A DNA stretch of 22,398 bases from assembly GCF_001186125.1 (NCBI RefSeq), contig NW_014040441.1:14045-36442 (forward strand). Direction: 5' to 3'. The DNA is from Sphaeroforma arctica JP610. Its lineage: Eukaryota > Opisthokonta > Ichthyosporea > Ichthyophonida. Below the pieces are notes generated by a model that ran no database searches, was not told where the DNA came from, and saw only the letters and a program-made list of their open reading frames with translations. Numbering within the stretch: the first letter of the stretch is position 1; the number at the start of each line of letters is the position of its first letter. A program made the position numbers and the translations under genes. This document shows, piece by piece, positions 1 through 10,805 of this stretch.

Positions 1-25
1 TAAGTAATAAGTAAGTACTACTATA

Positions 26-29
<4 letters not shown>

Positions 30-94
<65 letters not shown>
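30..94. repeat. TA dinucleotide microsatellite
   Basis: An almost pure TA run of about 65 bases with one interruption near 68. It is low-complexity sequence; the short Tyr/Ile-rich reading frame across it is not a gene. Confidence 0.95.
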
Positions 95-624
95 CTGAGA
101 GCAATCGTATTATTCTAAATATTATACGTTTCCATATGTGCAAAACTCCAGCTCCTGTGATATGCGAGTCTGTGAAAGAGAAAAATTCATGGTTTTCGGG
201 TCGCGAATACATATGCACGCATATAAATTATAATTACTTTTCAACCCGTATTTAAATACTTGTATGTATATATGACATGCCTGCATACAATATAAGCACA
301 CACGAAGGGGAGTTCTGGCTTATAAAAACAGCACCTGCCATTCCCGCGTGCAATTCTGCTCAAAGTAATAGTGTCAGATAAATTTATCCACGAGTACAAG
401 AGAATGATCTCGATACATGCTTAGCATCATTGCTTATTAATTCAATGGCGGTGGTGTCTATCCCTTTGCGTATGCGTTATAGGAGCTAGAAACCGTGAGG
501 TGCCCGCCATTCCCCATAGTCACACCATGCATTGGGCTCCCAACGTACGTTGCGAGTGTAATCAACTACACGCTGCACTCGCCTGGTGTGTTTAGTTCAT
601 TTGTTGTTTAATTATGTTGCTTTT
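95..624. other. Non-coding stretch, nothing recognised
   Basis: No exon with recognisable protein similarity and no RNA gene is visible on either strand. A pyrimidine-rich stretch ending in an acceptor-like CTACTAG at about 625-631 leads into the degraded coding-like stretch that follows. Confidence 0.4.
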
Positions 625-1250
625 CTACTAGGGCTCTGCACGATGGTATGTACAGCATTAACCCTAGACTACAAGGTGGCGTTGCAGCGATGATCAAGAT
701 CGAGGAATACAACGAACAACACGGCTGTGACGGGTTGTCAGTACAACAACTTGTGAATGAGTATGAAGAGCATATTTAATGGCATACGTTCGAGTGTGAG
801 GAGTATGGCGAGCTGGCTTTCAATGAGTATGAGGCGCACAGTTAATCGAATTAGCGGTTGAGCAATTCGAGAAAAATAGAGTATGGCTTGGTAACGAAGT
901 CGAGAACCATAGAGAGACGCTAGACGCCCTACAGTGAGCGTTAACGCATTCGATGAGGACATAAAACGGTTAGACAAAGAGATAGGATAAAGTTAGAGGT
1001 ACTCTTGAAAACATCAAGGAAGCTCTGACACCGTCGAATGAAAACATGGAATAAGCTGGAAGCGAGCTAGGGAAGCGTAGTGGCACTATGGACACTATGC
1101 TGAAAGCACTGACACCATCGGACAAGACATTAATTTGGAGGTTCTCATGTTGAGACACACACAGATGCGATTGACGCAGTCTAATACGATTACAGAATGG
1201 GTTGGCAATGAAGTTGAGCAGAGCAGCATAGGACACATCTGATGTATCCA
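625..1250 (+). pseudogene. Degraded coding-like stretch, family unknown
   Basis: From about 632 the plus strand reads as plausible protein for roughly 45 codons, with short blocks such as IKIEEYNEQHGCDG and LSVQQLVNEYEEH. Further acidic and coiled-coil-like blocks (for example ELAFNEYEAH) lie in the same neighbourhood, and a motif like ALTPS(N/D) occurs twice about 90 bases apart. The reading is interrupted several times, so no intact gene is present here. An acceptor-like CTACTAG precedes it, so it may have been an internal exon of a cellular gene. I do not recognise the family, and chance coding character cannot be excluded. Confidence 0.3.
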
Positions 1251-2590
1251 AAAGAAGATAATGCAGTCAAGGGAGAATATAGCATGGATTTCATGGATTA
1301 GCAGCGTGTGGGAAAAGTTCGGTAGTGGATATAAGAAGTCATCAGATTCTGGGGAAGCTAAGTTGTGATATAGACAACAATTCATCTAATTTCTCATACC
1401 GAGTTGCGACTGAATGTGTGCCTTGCGCAAGAAGATGTCTCTATTCTGTGATATTCGATCTGGTCAAGCCTCGGCGTCGGATCCGGTCTTTGCACAGGAG
1501 GAAGGATATGGTGAACTCATTCATATGCACATGTAGGCATGTGTAAATGCTTGAGCGTTTATGTATATATGCACTAATATGATTGAATAGAGTGGGCTAC
1601 GGTTTGCCAATATATTACCTGTCGAGCTTTGATAAAATTCCGGGTCACCCATGGCATAGACCAACGTTTATGTATTCGTGCATATGTGATAGCAGGTGAC
1701 TGTTCACAAGTAGTCATTCTGAATACGCCGCTCCCGATAGTGACCTTAAGTGCGTATAAATCTAGCGTCAACATGGCCTGTTCGGGGTTCCAAACGACAC
1801 CTTGCAGCCTGGATGGGCGTTACAGGCACTGATGAACTATTGCTACGACGGAGATGGAGAGCATATAATGTATACAGAGCCAACAGTGGAGGTTCTCAAC
1901 GTAGATAGTCTTGCACTATGTATAGGCAGTTTTTTTGTTAATGAGATCGAACTCGGCAGTGTGAGGTGCTTGATATCATCATGCTTGAATCAACTGCGAG
2001 TAGTATGCCACTGCCTCAAAACAAACACGTGACCGAGCAGGTGTCCTGTAAACAACGCTGCAGACTGGAGAGAAGTGCGTGAACAACATAGTCAGCCCCT
2101 CAAAAGTATTAAAAATAGTATACACCCACAAGATTCGATGCCGCATTCATTTCCTAGTTGTATTTGTCAGTGAGTGCGAACTCAAATACCAATATGTAAT
2201 TTCTCCATACATTTTCGGTGAAGGACACCTCACGTTTGTTATTCAACGCCATAGCACATGTTCTTCAAAGAAACAATATGCAGTAATCTTGGATGTTGTT
2301 ATAAAATTAGTTAAGTTAGATGCTCACACACCTCTTTATGTATAATTTTTCAAAAGGGAACAGGACATGAAATATACGCCATCGTGACGAGATTTTTCTG
2401 GGACAGAGTTTACCTATAACTGCTATAGACTGTGGTATACTGCCGGAAATGTGGTACGGCGGAAGGCTTTACTACAGAATTATAGCCCTTGCAATATGTA
2501 TGACTTATACAGCTAGAGATAACCTCCTCTATACGTCGCGTTGGGTCACCAGCTTACATTACCACCACTGCCAAGCGCTGATTGGTTCAC
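1251..2590. other. 1.3 kb with no supported gene
   Basis: Several short open frames exist on both strands (for example 1629-1832 and 1802-2032 on plus), but none shows a motif, domain or flanking splice sites that I can support. Base composition is a little less AT-rich than the introns, so a decayed or lineage-specific gene is possible. Confidence 0.35.
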
Positions 2591-2880
2591 AAGCAGTATA
2601 GTACATCCTTGAGCACGGTGAGCGTGGGACTAAATGCTTGTTTTAGAAATCTGATGCGTTCTACCCATACTCATTCCCACTGTCGATGACAAATTTATAC
2701 ATAAACAGTGAAGCACGTCCTTGAGCACGGAGAGTGACACTACATGCAGGTTTTGAAATCTGATGACCTCTATCCATTCATCCAAATTGTTGAAGGCAAA
2801 TTGATACACAAACAAAATAGTACACCCTTGAGCACAGAATGTGTGGGATTACATGCCGGGTTTAGAATCCAATGCCATAT
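2591..2880. repeat. About 110-bp tandem repeat, three copies
   Basis: The marker CCTTGAGCAC recurs at 2607, 2719 and 2826, giving periods of 112 and 107 bases. Each copy continues with a similar GTGGGA..TACATGC and TTTAGAAATCTGATG segment. The copies are clearly diverged and the third is partial. The array lies just beyond the stop codon of the minus-strand dehydratase gene, so it may overlap its 3' untranslated region. Confidence 0.85.
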
Positions 2881-2913
2881 ATTTATGCTTATCTGATTAT
2901 AGACGGTTATCAA

Positions 2914-2919
2914 TTTATT
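2914..2919 (-). promoter_or_regulatory. Possible polyadenylation signal overlapping the dehydratase stop codon
   Basis: On the minus strand AATAAA spans 2919-2914 and overlaps the TAA stop at 2917-2915. A signal this close to the stop would give an extremely short 3' UTR, so a more distal site is also possible. Confidence 0.3.
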
Positions 2920-5900
2920 CGTCGGTCACACAGCCTAGAGACGCGGACTTGACGTTCTTTATGTACTGCAATGCGGAGAAGGAATAAGCGTGTTAGCCAT
3001 GATTGTGTCAAGCTTCGGTCAATCACTTTAAACCTGCCTTACAACCACTTTGACCTACGATATAACCGCTTTAGCCATAAGCTAGGCTAGAACAGCATCA
3101 TAAAGCGAATAATTGTACATTCAGGCGTGGAACGGTCTTAAGGAAACAGTACAATCCGTATAGCGCCGGACACTATTGATTGACGACTACGTATGTCTTT
3201 ACATTCGCATACGGGGATACAGACGTGCTCGTACACCTACACGTCTTCAAAGATATAGATACACGCGTAATTGTATTCATTTATTGTCTACACACAGAGT
3301 ACAGCTGCTGTTCACGGATACGCGGACAGTGTGAAGCCAGGTAATTGGGCACCGTTCACGCATATATGGACATTTTCTTGACACTTAAAACTATACTTAA
3401 CGAATCACACACATACACACACAAACAGAGTTGCATCACGAAGTATACCTTGTACAGTGTCCCCCTGGTGTACTTCAGAGCGGGTGCTACAAAACTTTCT
3501 CTGCGCTTTTGCAGCTCTTCTTCACTCACATCCATTTTGATCTCCTTGGTATCCGCATCTGGCGAATAAAGAGTTATGATAGATAAGATTTTTAGTTATG
3601 ATCTCCATTGCACTAGAACCTGATACATTGACTTCCAACATAGCTTTACATGCACATATACACGTAGACATAAACATACATGCGTGTACACAAGCTTACA
3701 TCCGGATGTTCCATTATTACTATATGTACATATTTATGTCTATATATATATAGATGAAATATCCACTATTGCAGAATAAAAAACCATACCAATGTTAATG
3801 ATATTACCATTTTTGACCAGAAGGACCACCCTCCTGCGCCTCAGGGGACAGTACAATAAAAGACCTATCAGACCATTCACAGACCCTACCGTCTGTAATC
3901 TTAGCCACAACATTGCCTACATAACCACACACACAACAATACATGGATAACTATCTACAAAACCACATAGCACATCAACAGCCCACATCTACAGTGCCAA
4001 AGACATACCAATCGTAATGATATCGCCATTCTTAACCAAAGCAATAGGGCCACCCGCCTGCGCCTCAGGTGTCACGTGTCCAATGATAAACCCGTGAGAC
4101 CCTCCGGAGAATCTTCCGTCTGTGATCATAGCCACATCATGTCCCAGACCAGCACCCATAATGGCACTGGTTGGGGTCAACATCTCAGGCATACCAGGAC
4201 CTCCCTTGGGACCTTCGTAGCGGATGATTACTACCTGCTTCTCGCCTTTGACGATCTCGCCACGCTCTAGAGCGTGTAGCATGTCCTGTGGGTGTACAGG
4301 TGGGTGTGGGAACAGTGGGATATCAACACGTGTGTATGCAAGTATATTTGTGTGATTGTGTATATGCAGCAGAATAGGTCGAAGCATGTGCTTGTATGTG
4401 TGTAAATACACCAGAAAAACACAATCATAAGCGTTCTATATATCTATAAAGGCATACCTGCGATCACACCCAGATATATATATATACTATATATATAAAT
4501 TTGAGAGTTCTTATATAGATATATATATACTAAATCTTTAAATTGAGGGGTTCTTACATACCTCTTCAGCATCGTACACCATCGCACGTCCCTGGAAGCG
4601 CATACCCTCCTTGCCCGTGATCTTCGCCACAGAGCCCTCAGGCGCAAGGTTGCCATAGAGCACATTCAAATGACCTGAACTTTTGATGGGCGTCTCGATT
4701 GGGTGGATGATGTCCTGGCCCTCTTTCAGTCCTGGCAGGTCTTTAAGGTTCTGCGGAAGTAAGTAGAGAAATCAAATCGCGAGTTAGAGGTTGTCTGCAC
4801 GAATACACATAAATGCGCACACACTTCTTGGGGAGAACTGACAGCGTATCTCGTGTCCAGATCTCTTTTGGATCCGCTGGGCATATGTATGCGATCTAAA
4901 TAAAACATAGACGTCCCGACGGGAAGGAAAACGGGTTGACAAACAATCTCGGTCCGACATTAAAACCAAAAATGCACTGGACCTGCCAAGGGTGTTCGGG
5001 TAATAGTTGTGGGTGTTCTACGCACATCTATGGTATATCTGCCTGTTGGGCTGTAAATGGTTTTGCATGTATTTAATATATACAGCTTTGTGATACTGAG
5101 CATGCATTCACGTGTCGTATTCTAAATAAATAAACACAGAAACCATACGCCCATACACATACATAGTACCCCCTGATCCTATAGATATGGGGTTCAACAC
5201 AATGTTCACGTACACATTTCAACATCGAGTCATATAAAGTACGCTGTATACACGAACGCAAACAATCATATATACATGGATACCGACCCGCACATACCTA
5301 TCTACACACAAGTACATAGCAATATACACATCCACGGATACGAGCACACAATTACATAGTACAACGTGCAAATGGTCATACCTCGGCCAAAGTCTTGCCT
5401 GTCACAGTCAAACAGGAACCATCAATCATGTTCTTCTCCAATAAATACTTGAGGACGGCTGGTGTTCCTCCTACGTTGTGAAGATCCTCGATAACATACT
5501 GTCCACTTGGCTGTGATAGGATGCAGGCGAGAAAATCGGAATTAGAGACAATCTTTGCAGAACCTCAATGAGGGCATACTACATCGAATTTTAACGGAAA
5601 CAAAAAGTACACAGCAAGGTATAGAGAAGGAAATCGGAACAACCCAATTGTCGATATTCAGAGACCAATACATCACTATAGCATGTGTATCTTGTACACT
5701 ATATTCGAACTTTAAACACAACTTTCGGTCAGAAGACAAGGGTATTGAAATATTGGCTTTCTGCAAGTCGTCGAATTTCAAAACCACTTCGAACGCACGC
5801 GTTTGTAGCAATCAAGAAGTGAAATGCTGCATTGATAAATCCAACCACTAACGATATATATATTTATATAAATATATGATAATCACACACTTACCCAAGT

Positions 5901-8900
5901 ACGCGACTGCCTATAGACAGTGCACACACACCTTGAGATCAGCAATGAAAGGTGTGGCGTCACTGGCTCGCTGGAAGTCGTCGAGAGTGATATCCACATC
6001 CACTGCACGTGCCATAGCAATCAGATGCAGTGCTGCGTTGGTGGATCCTCCCAGGGCCATAGTAATGGTTATGGCGTTCATGAAGGCGGGCTTTGTCATT
6101 ATGTCTCGGGGTTTGATATCCTTTTCCATGAGATTCAGGACATATTTGCCTGTGGTTGGAAATACGTGACTCGTGGTAAGGTACCTCGTTGTGATTTGTG
6201 AAAGCAGTGTGTGATATCGATACTATCCCAAAGGTACATGTGCGCGTAAGTTATTGTGGTACCATGCTTAAGGATACATAGATCCAGCCTGCAGCCACCA
6301 CACTAGCGATGGTGAACATAGTATTTTTAGCGTCTTAAGAGTATAGTAGTATAATACTTTGAGCATCTTGAGAGCAAAGTAGTATGATCTTTGAACATCT
6401 TAAGAGCATGTTAGCATAGTACTTTGAGCATCCTACCTACACTCTGGCACTCCTGTATTTTGCCGGGGGCGTTGGCGGGTACACTGGAACTGTACGGCAG
6501 ACTCATGCCCATGGTCTCGATCGCAATAGCCATGGTGTTGGCTGTGTACATGCCTGTAGAAATAGAATGGACGGAAACACATGTGGGAATGGATCACTTT
6601 AGTACAAGTTAGACATAGCATATGCAGGTGTATATTCAGGGTCCATGCTGTCCATAAACCTACACGAGCCTCATGTGTGTTTATAGTATAGAGAATATGC
6701 AGGTTTTGATTATTAAATTGCTATTGTGCGTATCAGAATCTATGATAGTATACGGCCATATCTTTGTACGCGTTGGCGTAACATCTTCTCGCGCAATAGA
6801 CACTCATACACCCAGGCTGACGTAGAGAAACAACGTCACACACACACGTGGCATAACTCTACGTCACTGATCTCGCCTGCTTCATACTATGTATACGCCA
6901 GAAATACATACACCACAACAGAAATAACGCACAAAATACACCATATACACATATATACAGGGTCTATCATGAAGTATACAACCCACATAGACTGTCCAAG
7001 TATATACACAGGCTAACACAAACAGCACACAGCACACGCACACTCGGCACACCTCCACAGGCTCCGGCTCCGGGACACGCATTCTGGATGACATCAGCTC
7101 GCTGTTCCTCGTTGATCTCGCCTGCGACATACTGTCCGTATGCCTGGAAAGCACTTACAATGTCCAGCTTAGCATTGCCGGCACCACAGCCGGCACGGAT
7201 GGTTCCTCCATACACCATGATGGCTGGGCGATTGAGACGTCCCATAGCTATTAAACAACTATAGTGGGTAGTTGGCAGAAGGGGGTAGTTTGAGTGTGGG
7301 TGCTTGTTTGTGTGCGTACGGGTATTCGGGCGGGGAAAGGAACGGGAGTGTGGACGCGTATATTTCCTCTATGCATGTGTATGGCTGTGCCGTCTGTATA
7401 TATGTATGTCCGACTGAGTATCGTTAGGCACCGTATTCCATACACTAGTTCAATCCATGCATCATGATGACAGGACAGTTCATTGATACACTTACATATG
7501 CCTACTGCATTGTATGTGATCATGTGCTCCTTCAGCGGTAGCGTATGTAGGTCTAAAAGTATCATCGCACTTCGCCAACCAGACCAATATGCCATATGGA
7601 CTATATTAACATATGACGTTCGTTCTTGTGTATATATGATAAAATGAAACAGGTGTATGCGTGCGCGTACGTTACCAATTCTCGAATGCACAAACACAAA
7701 TTTAAATGCCATGAATTTAAAGCGCGGGTACAAGCATGTTCCAGGTCATCGTGGTGTGTAATATAGTGGTATTCAGCTGTATTGTGGTTAATTAGCGATA
7801 CAATCCAGATCACTAGAAACACCACATTCTCGCAGAAACTAGGTAAAGCTATTTCTACACATTGTATAGATCACATGTAGTAGCAAGCATATTGATGTAC
7901 TCCACAAATACATTTTCAAGTACGTATACAGGCATGTTCGGTTTACAGCAGGGCAGGGAACTAGCTGTGTACTGTCGCTCGCATATAATGTAACCGTCCC
8001 GATAAAGTCAGAAATGAACATCACGTAATTGCAAAGAGTAGAGCACGAACTTGAAAACATCAGGCTATTAATACACAGGTAGACCTGAACACAATACTTA
8101 ATAAAACTCTGCACGAGTATGTATAGTTGACAAACACACACACACGCTTATATACATATATAACAGTTGTAATGATGTACGTACACAGGCATTTTCATAT
8201 CACACCCAGGCAGAAGATGTTGAAATGTACCATTGTCCACTCATAGCTGTCTCAATAGTCAGCAATGATATCATATGACTGCAGTAAGAAGGGCATGCCA
8301 TTGGTGCCCATGGACTTGGCCATCAAATACATGTATACGTTTTGACACACGGAATATACGAGTATATTTGTACGTTGATACAAACATATATATATATATA
8401 TATATTTGCCGTGTATATGTACATATGCTGATTCGATGTACATACCCGGGCATGTTCTTGTCACAACCAGGAATGGAGATATTAGCATCGTACCACTGTC
8501 CGCTCATAACTGTCTCAATCGAATCGGCAATGATATCACGCGACTGCAGCGAGAATGACATGCCATTGGTACCCATAGACATGCCATCACTGACTCCAAT
8601 GGTGTTGAAACGGAAGCCAACTAGTCCTACGTCTTGTACACCCTTCTTGACAATATTGGCCAGGTCTAAGAGGTGCATGTTGCATGGATTGCCCTACAGA
8701 GGGAAGGCGAAGAGAGAGTGTTTATATATGTATACGTATATACAATGCATACATTTGAAACCCACTCCCCTCACTACAACAAAACAACTCAGAATACTAT
8801 ATATATCAGCCAATAAGAACCCACTCACCTCATACCACACCGACGAGATTCCCACTTGAGGTTTCGCCATATCGGATGTACTCAGGCCTGTGGCGTGTAA

Positions 8901-10805
8901 CATCGCCTGCGCTGCTCCGTTGGCTTTGGGCTGTGTGATGGTGCGACTGAACTTGTTCAAACCCTCACCTGAAAACGCATAGTATGGGACAAGTGAAGTT
9001 GTTAACATTGCTGTCCCCTACTGGGTTATGGTTCAGGCAGGACTTGGTAGTTTAAGGCCACTAACATCGGGGTTGATATTAGAACCGGAAGTTTATATAT
9101 ATATATATATATAATCATAAAGGTGTGTACCGTTGGATGCATGTATGTACATCGAGGACTACGCCGACTATGCCCAGGTGCGGTGACATCACTTGTTATC
9201 TGATTCGAAAGGCACATAATAATTCAAAAATGCACACGGCTTAAGACTACTTTCAACAAGCCATACAGCTCGCAGATCTCCTTGTATAGCATATTGCACA
9301 CATTGCAACATCAAAACACTCAACATGCTACGGCAATCCACACCCCAAAGAAGATATGCCGCATGTGTACGCAAAAACATTGGGATATCTCATGTAATAT
9401 ATTGGTCGAAACCCTTTCAAAATACATTGGCAGGTCTCGTGTATATATGTATCATTTGTAGGACAATACTCGCGTTAAATAGACTATTAATAGACACCTG
9501 GTATACTCACCTGGTTGACTGACGTACTGTCTGACGCCCGCGGTTAGTACGGGTCGAGAAATGTGTGCGATGCGGCACTGGGCCCTGCAAGCATGTAACG
9601 GATAGAGATACTGAGGGGGTTGTCGCAAAGAGAAAACAGGTATCAATGTTCATAACTTCGTGTGGGGATTAAAATAACAATCAGCTCCCAATAGAAATAA
9701 ATATATACATATGAGGTGTACGAGGGGAAACATCTGGATGCACAATCAACATGTAGCCTGCACGAATCTAAAGAAAAATAATGTATTGGCATGTGTATTA
9801 GGAACAGGCAGGCAGGTAGCGATGGATGTCACTGGTTGGGCGAATGCTTGAAGCTATAGGAAATTACACACATCTAAGATAAGGATAACAGGTAGATGCC
9901 TTACACACTTTGTCATCATGGCTAGATCGCGAATTCATACGTACACGGTATGAGAAACGCGAACAGTTGCCACCCCTCCCCATCTCATTCCCAGTCAATA
10001 GAGTTTATTGCAGATACACTAGTAACATGAGACCTAGACAGCAAACAACATAATGGAAGTGTACTTCCGACCTATCTGCAAATGTAGAGTTCCCATTCGC
10101 AACTATGAACAAACAGACGTTCACGCTTATCAGGCAGTCAGTCCTGTGAACTTGGCCTGACAACCTCTCTCATGGTTTACGATTACCTCCACACTGCTCA
10201 CTATACTAGCCACAGGACCAAGTGTCTGATTTTCGATGAACGTGCAGTACAAACTCAAGTATAACGCTTCAACCCCTAAGCTCCCTGTCTTATAGTAACA
10301 CTTGTCTGTATATCGAACTCCCGTAAACAATGAACAGATCAGCTTATCCAAAACAGACAGCTTCGTACACTTTACGATAACAACAAACCAATTTATCTGC
10401 GCCCACACTAAGGTGATACATAATCGCTGGTAATGAAACTGTCGTCGTCATATTTAGAATAAGAGGCCAAGTAGAATCCGTTAAATACGATATAGATATA
10501 AGCGATACAATATGATAAACGCAAGTAATTATAAAGGTACAACGACAAGAATACACCATCCGTCATACACGAAAGAGGTGCGCAAACGAGTACTGTGTAC
10601 TGATAGCAGCACGACGTCCAATGCACGCTACGAAATCTAGATGTATATACATACAGATAAAATCCCGAAAAGAGGACACCCACGGGACTTTGGGTACAAT
10701 GTCATCTATACCATATGCTAAGAGATGCAATACGTAATATGAACCGCGATGACAGGCACCAAACCCAAACCCAACAACATACCTTGAGAGTTGAGAAAGA
10801 GACAT
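2915..10805 (-). CDS. ILV3: Dihydroxy-acid dehydratase, mitochondrial type (12 exons, 593 aa)
   Basis: This enzyme converts 2,3-dihydroxy-isovalerate or -methylvalerate to the 2-keto acid, the third step of valine and isoleucine synthesis, normally in mitochondria, using an Fe-S cluster. Exons in transcript order are 10805-10783, 9584-9511, 8968-8829, 8693-8446, 7258-7053, 6553-6437, 6149-5932, 5510-5382, 4750-4562, 4285-4009, 3558-3449 and 2965-2915. All junctions are GT..AG and phases agree. Seen motifs: GNPCNMH (Cys83), GCDKNMPG (Cys156) and [16 protein letters not shown] (Cys229), which are the expected cluster ligands; [13 protein letters not shown]; and [10 protein letters not shown] (Ser508, the family's catalytic serine). 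The C-terminus is GCVTDE. Length matches yeast Ilv3p (585 aa). The first 33 or so residues are rich in Arg, Ser, Gln and Ala with almost no acids, fitting a mitochondrial presequence. The 23-base first exon is the least certain; the rest is secure. Confidence 0.96.
3784..3916 (-). repeat. Diverged copy of dehydratase exon 10 (3' half plus donor) in intron 10
   Basis: Bases 3784-3916 align with the 3' half of exon 10 and its donor (about 4003-4135) across the whole length; for example CCTGCGCCTCAGG is shared exactly. On the minus strand it is preceded by an acceptor-like TTATGTAG (AG at 3918-3917) and followed by GGTATGG (GT at 3789-3788). If spliced after exon 10 it would join in frame. It keeps KITDGR and [10 protein letters not shown], matching MITDGR and [10 protein letters not shown] of the parent, then meets a TAA. 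It has lost the FSGGSHG serine motif. It is either a relic or a 127-base cassette or poison exon. Confidence 0.88.
4473..4561 (-). repeat. Two 45-bp units starting at the exon 9 donor
   Basis: On the minus strand the intron begins GTATGTAAGAACCCCTCAA. A second copy about 45 bases later reads TATATAAGAACTCTCAAA, and both are followed by a TA-rich tail. The repeat unit therefore starts at the 5' splice site, although the copied donor has decayed to TATATAAG. Confidence 0.75.
5728..5850 (-). repeat. Diverged copy of dehydratase exon 7 (3' half) in intron 7
   Basis: This stretch aligns with about 5936-6057 of exon 7, with CAAGTCGTCGAA matching GAAGTCGTCGAG in register and GTAGCAATCA matching ATAGCAATCA. 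Minus-strand readings recall the parent: FDDLQKAN against LDDFQRAS, and NAAFHFLIA against [10 protein letters not shown], in two different frames. The base at the old donor position reads AAG|TTGTG rather than AAG|GTGTG, so its 5' splice site is lost. It is a decayed partial exon duplicate about 200 bases downstream of its parent. Confidence 0.85.
6325..6436 (-). repeat. 33-bp tandem repeat starting at the exon 6 donor
   Basis: Reading the minus strand from the exon 6 donor (GTAGGA at 6436), units beginning GATGCTCAAAGTA, GATGTTCAAAGAT, GATGCTCAAAGTA and a partial GACGCTAAAAATA follow with periods of 32-33 bases. The array starts within six bases of the 5' splice site and fills the proximal third of intron 6. 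Confidence 0.88.
6811..6925 (-). repeat. Diverged copy of dehydratase exon 5 (3' part plus donor) in intron 5
   Basis: Plus-strand ACTGATCTCGCCTGC at about 6863-6877 matches GTTGATCTCGCCTGC of exon 5 near 7112-7126. The similarity extends through CATACT..GTATACGCC (parent CATACTGTCCGTATGCC) and back to the exon end. At the expected exon end the minus strand reads CCTGG then GTGTATG, against GGAG then GTGTGCC in the parent, so a GT donor is kept. It is a decayed partial exon copy about 245 bases from its source. Confidence 0.78.
7919..8050 (-). repeat. Second, older copy of dehydratase exon 4 end in intron 4
   Basis: It begins (plus strand) with TACGTATACAGGCATGTTC. This matches both the nearer copy (TACGTACACAGGCATTTTC at 8178) and the true exon 4 boundary (ACATACCCGGGCATGTTC at 8440). 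Similarity continues through GTACTGTCGCTC (parent GTACCACTGTCCGCTC) and AGTCAGAAATGAACATCACG (parent AATCGGCAATGATATCACG). It is more diverged than the copy at 8174-8330 and so is probably older. Confidence 0.65.
8174..8330 (-). repeat. Diverged copy of dehydratase exon 4 (3' half plus donor) in intron 4
   Basis: This stretch aligns with 8440-8593 of exon 4. Shared blocks include GGCATGCCATTGGTGCCCAT against GACATGCCATTGGTACCCAT, and CATTGTCCACTCATAGCTGT against CACTGTCCGCTCATAACTGT. Minus-strand translation keeps [19 protein letters not shown], close to [19 protein letters not shown] of the parent, and then breaks. The Fe-S cysteine motif CDKNMPG is degraded. The parent donor GGGTATGT is replaced by TGTGTACGT, which still contains a GT. 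Confidence 0.92.
9585..10782 (-). other. Dehydratase intron 1, nothing else recognised
   Basis: This 1.2-kb intron separates the 23-base first exon from the rest of the presequence. It starts GTATGTTG at 10782 and ends CTTGCAG at 9585. No RNA gene, transposon or exon copy is evident inside it. Confidence 0.6.

Noticed and set aside
7246-7258. A missing 11-base microexon before MGRLNRP
   Set aside because: Using the acceptor ACTATAG at 7265-7259 instead of the later AATAG gives [11 protein letters not shown] in phase with exon 4, so no microexon is needed.
7251-7733. 160-codon minus-strand frame upstream of dehydratase exon 5
   Set aside because: It lies in intron 4, has no recognisable motif, and ends where the exon 5 acceptor begins.
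9409-9465. Possible copy of the exon 4 start in dehydratase intron 2
   Set aside because: ACATTGGCAGGTCT resembles ATATTGGCCAGGTCT, but the flanking similarity is too weak, and the order would require duplication across exon 3.
9513-9653. Minus-strand frame starting at an ATG at 9653 as the dehydratase start
   Set aside because: It is in the wrong phase for exon 3 and would meet a stop at once after splicing.
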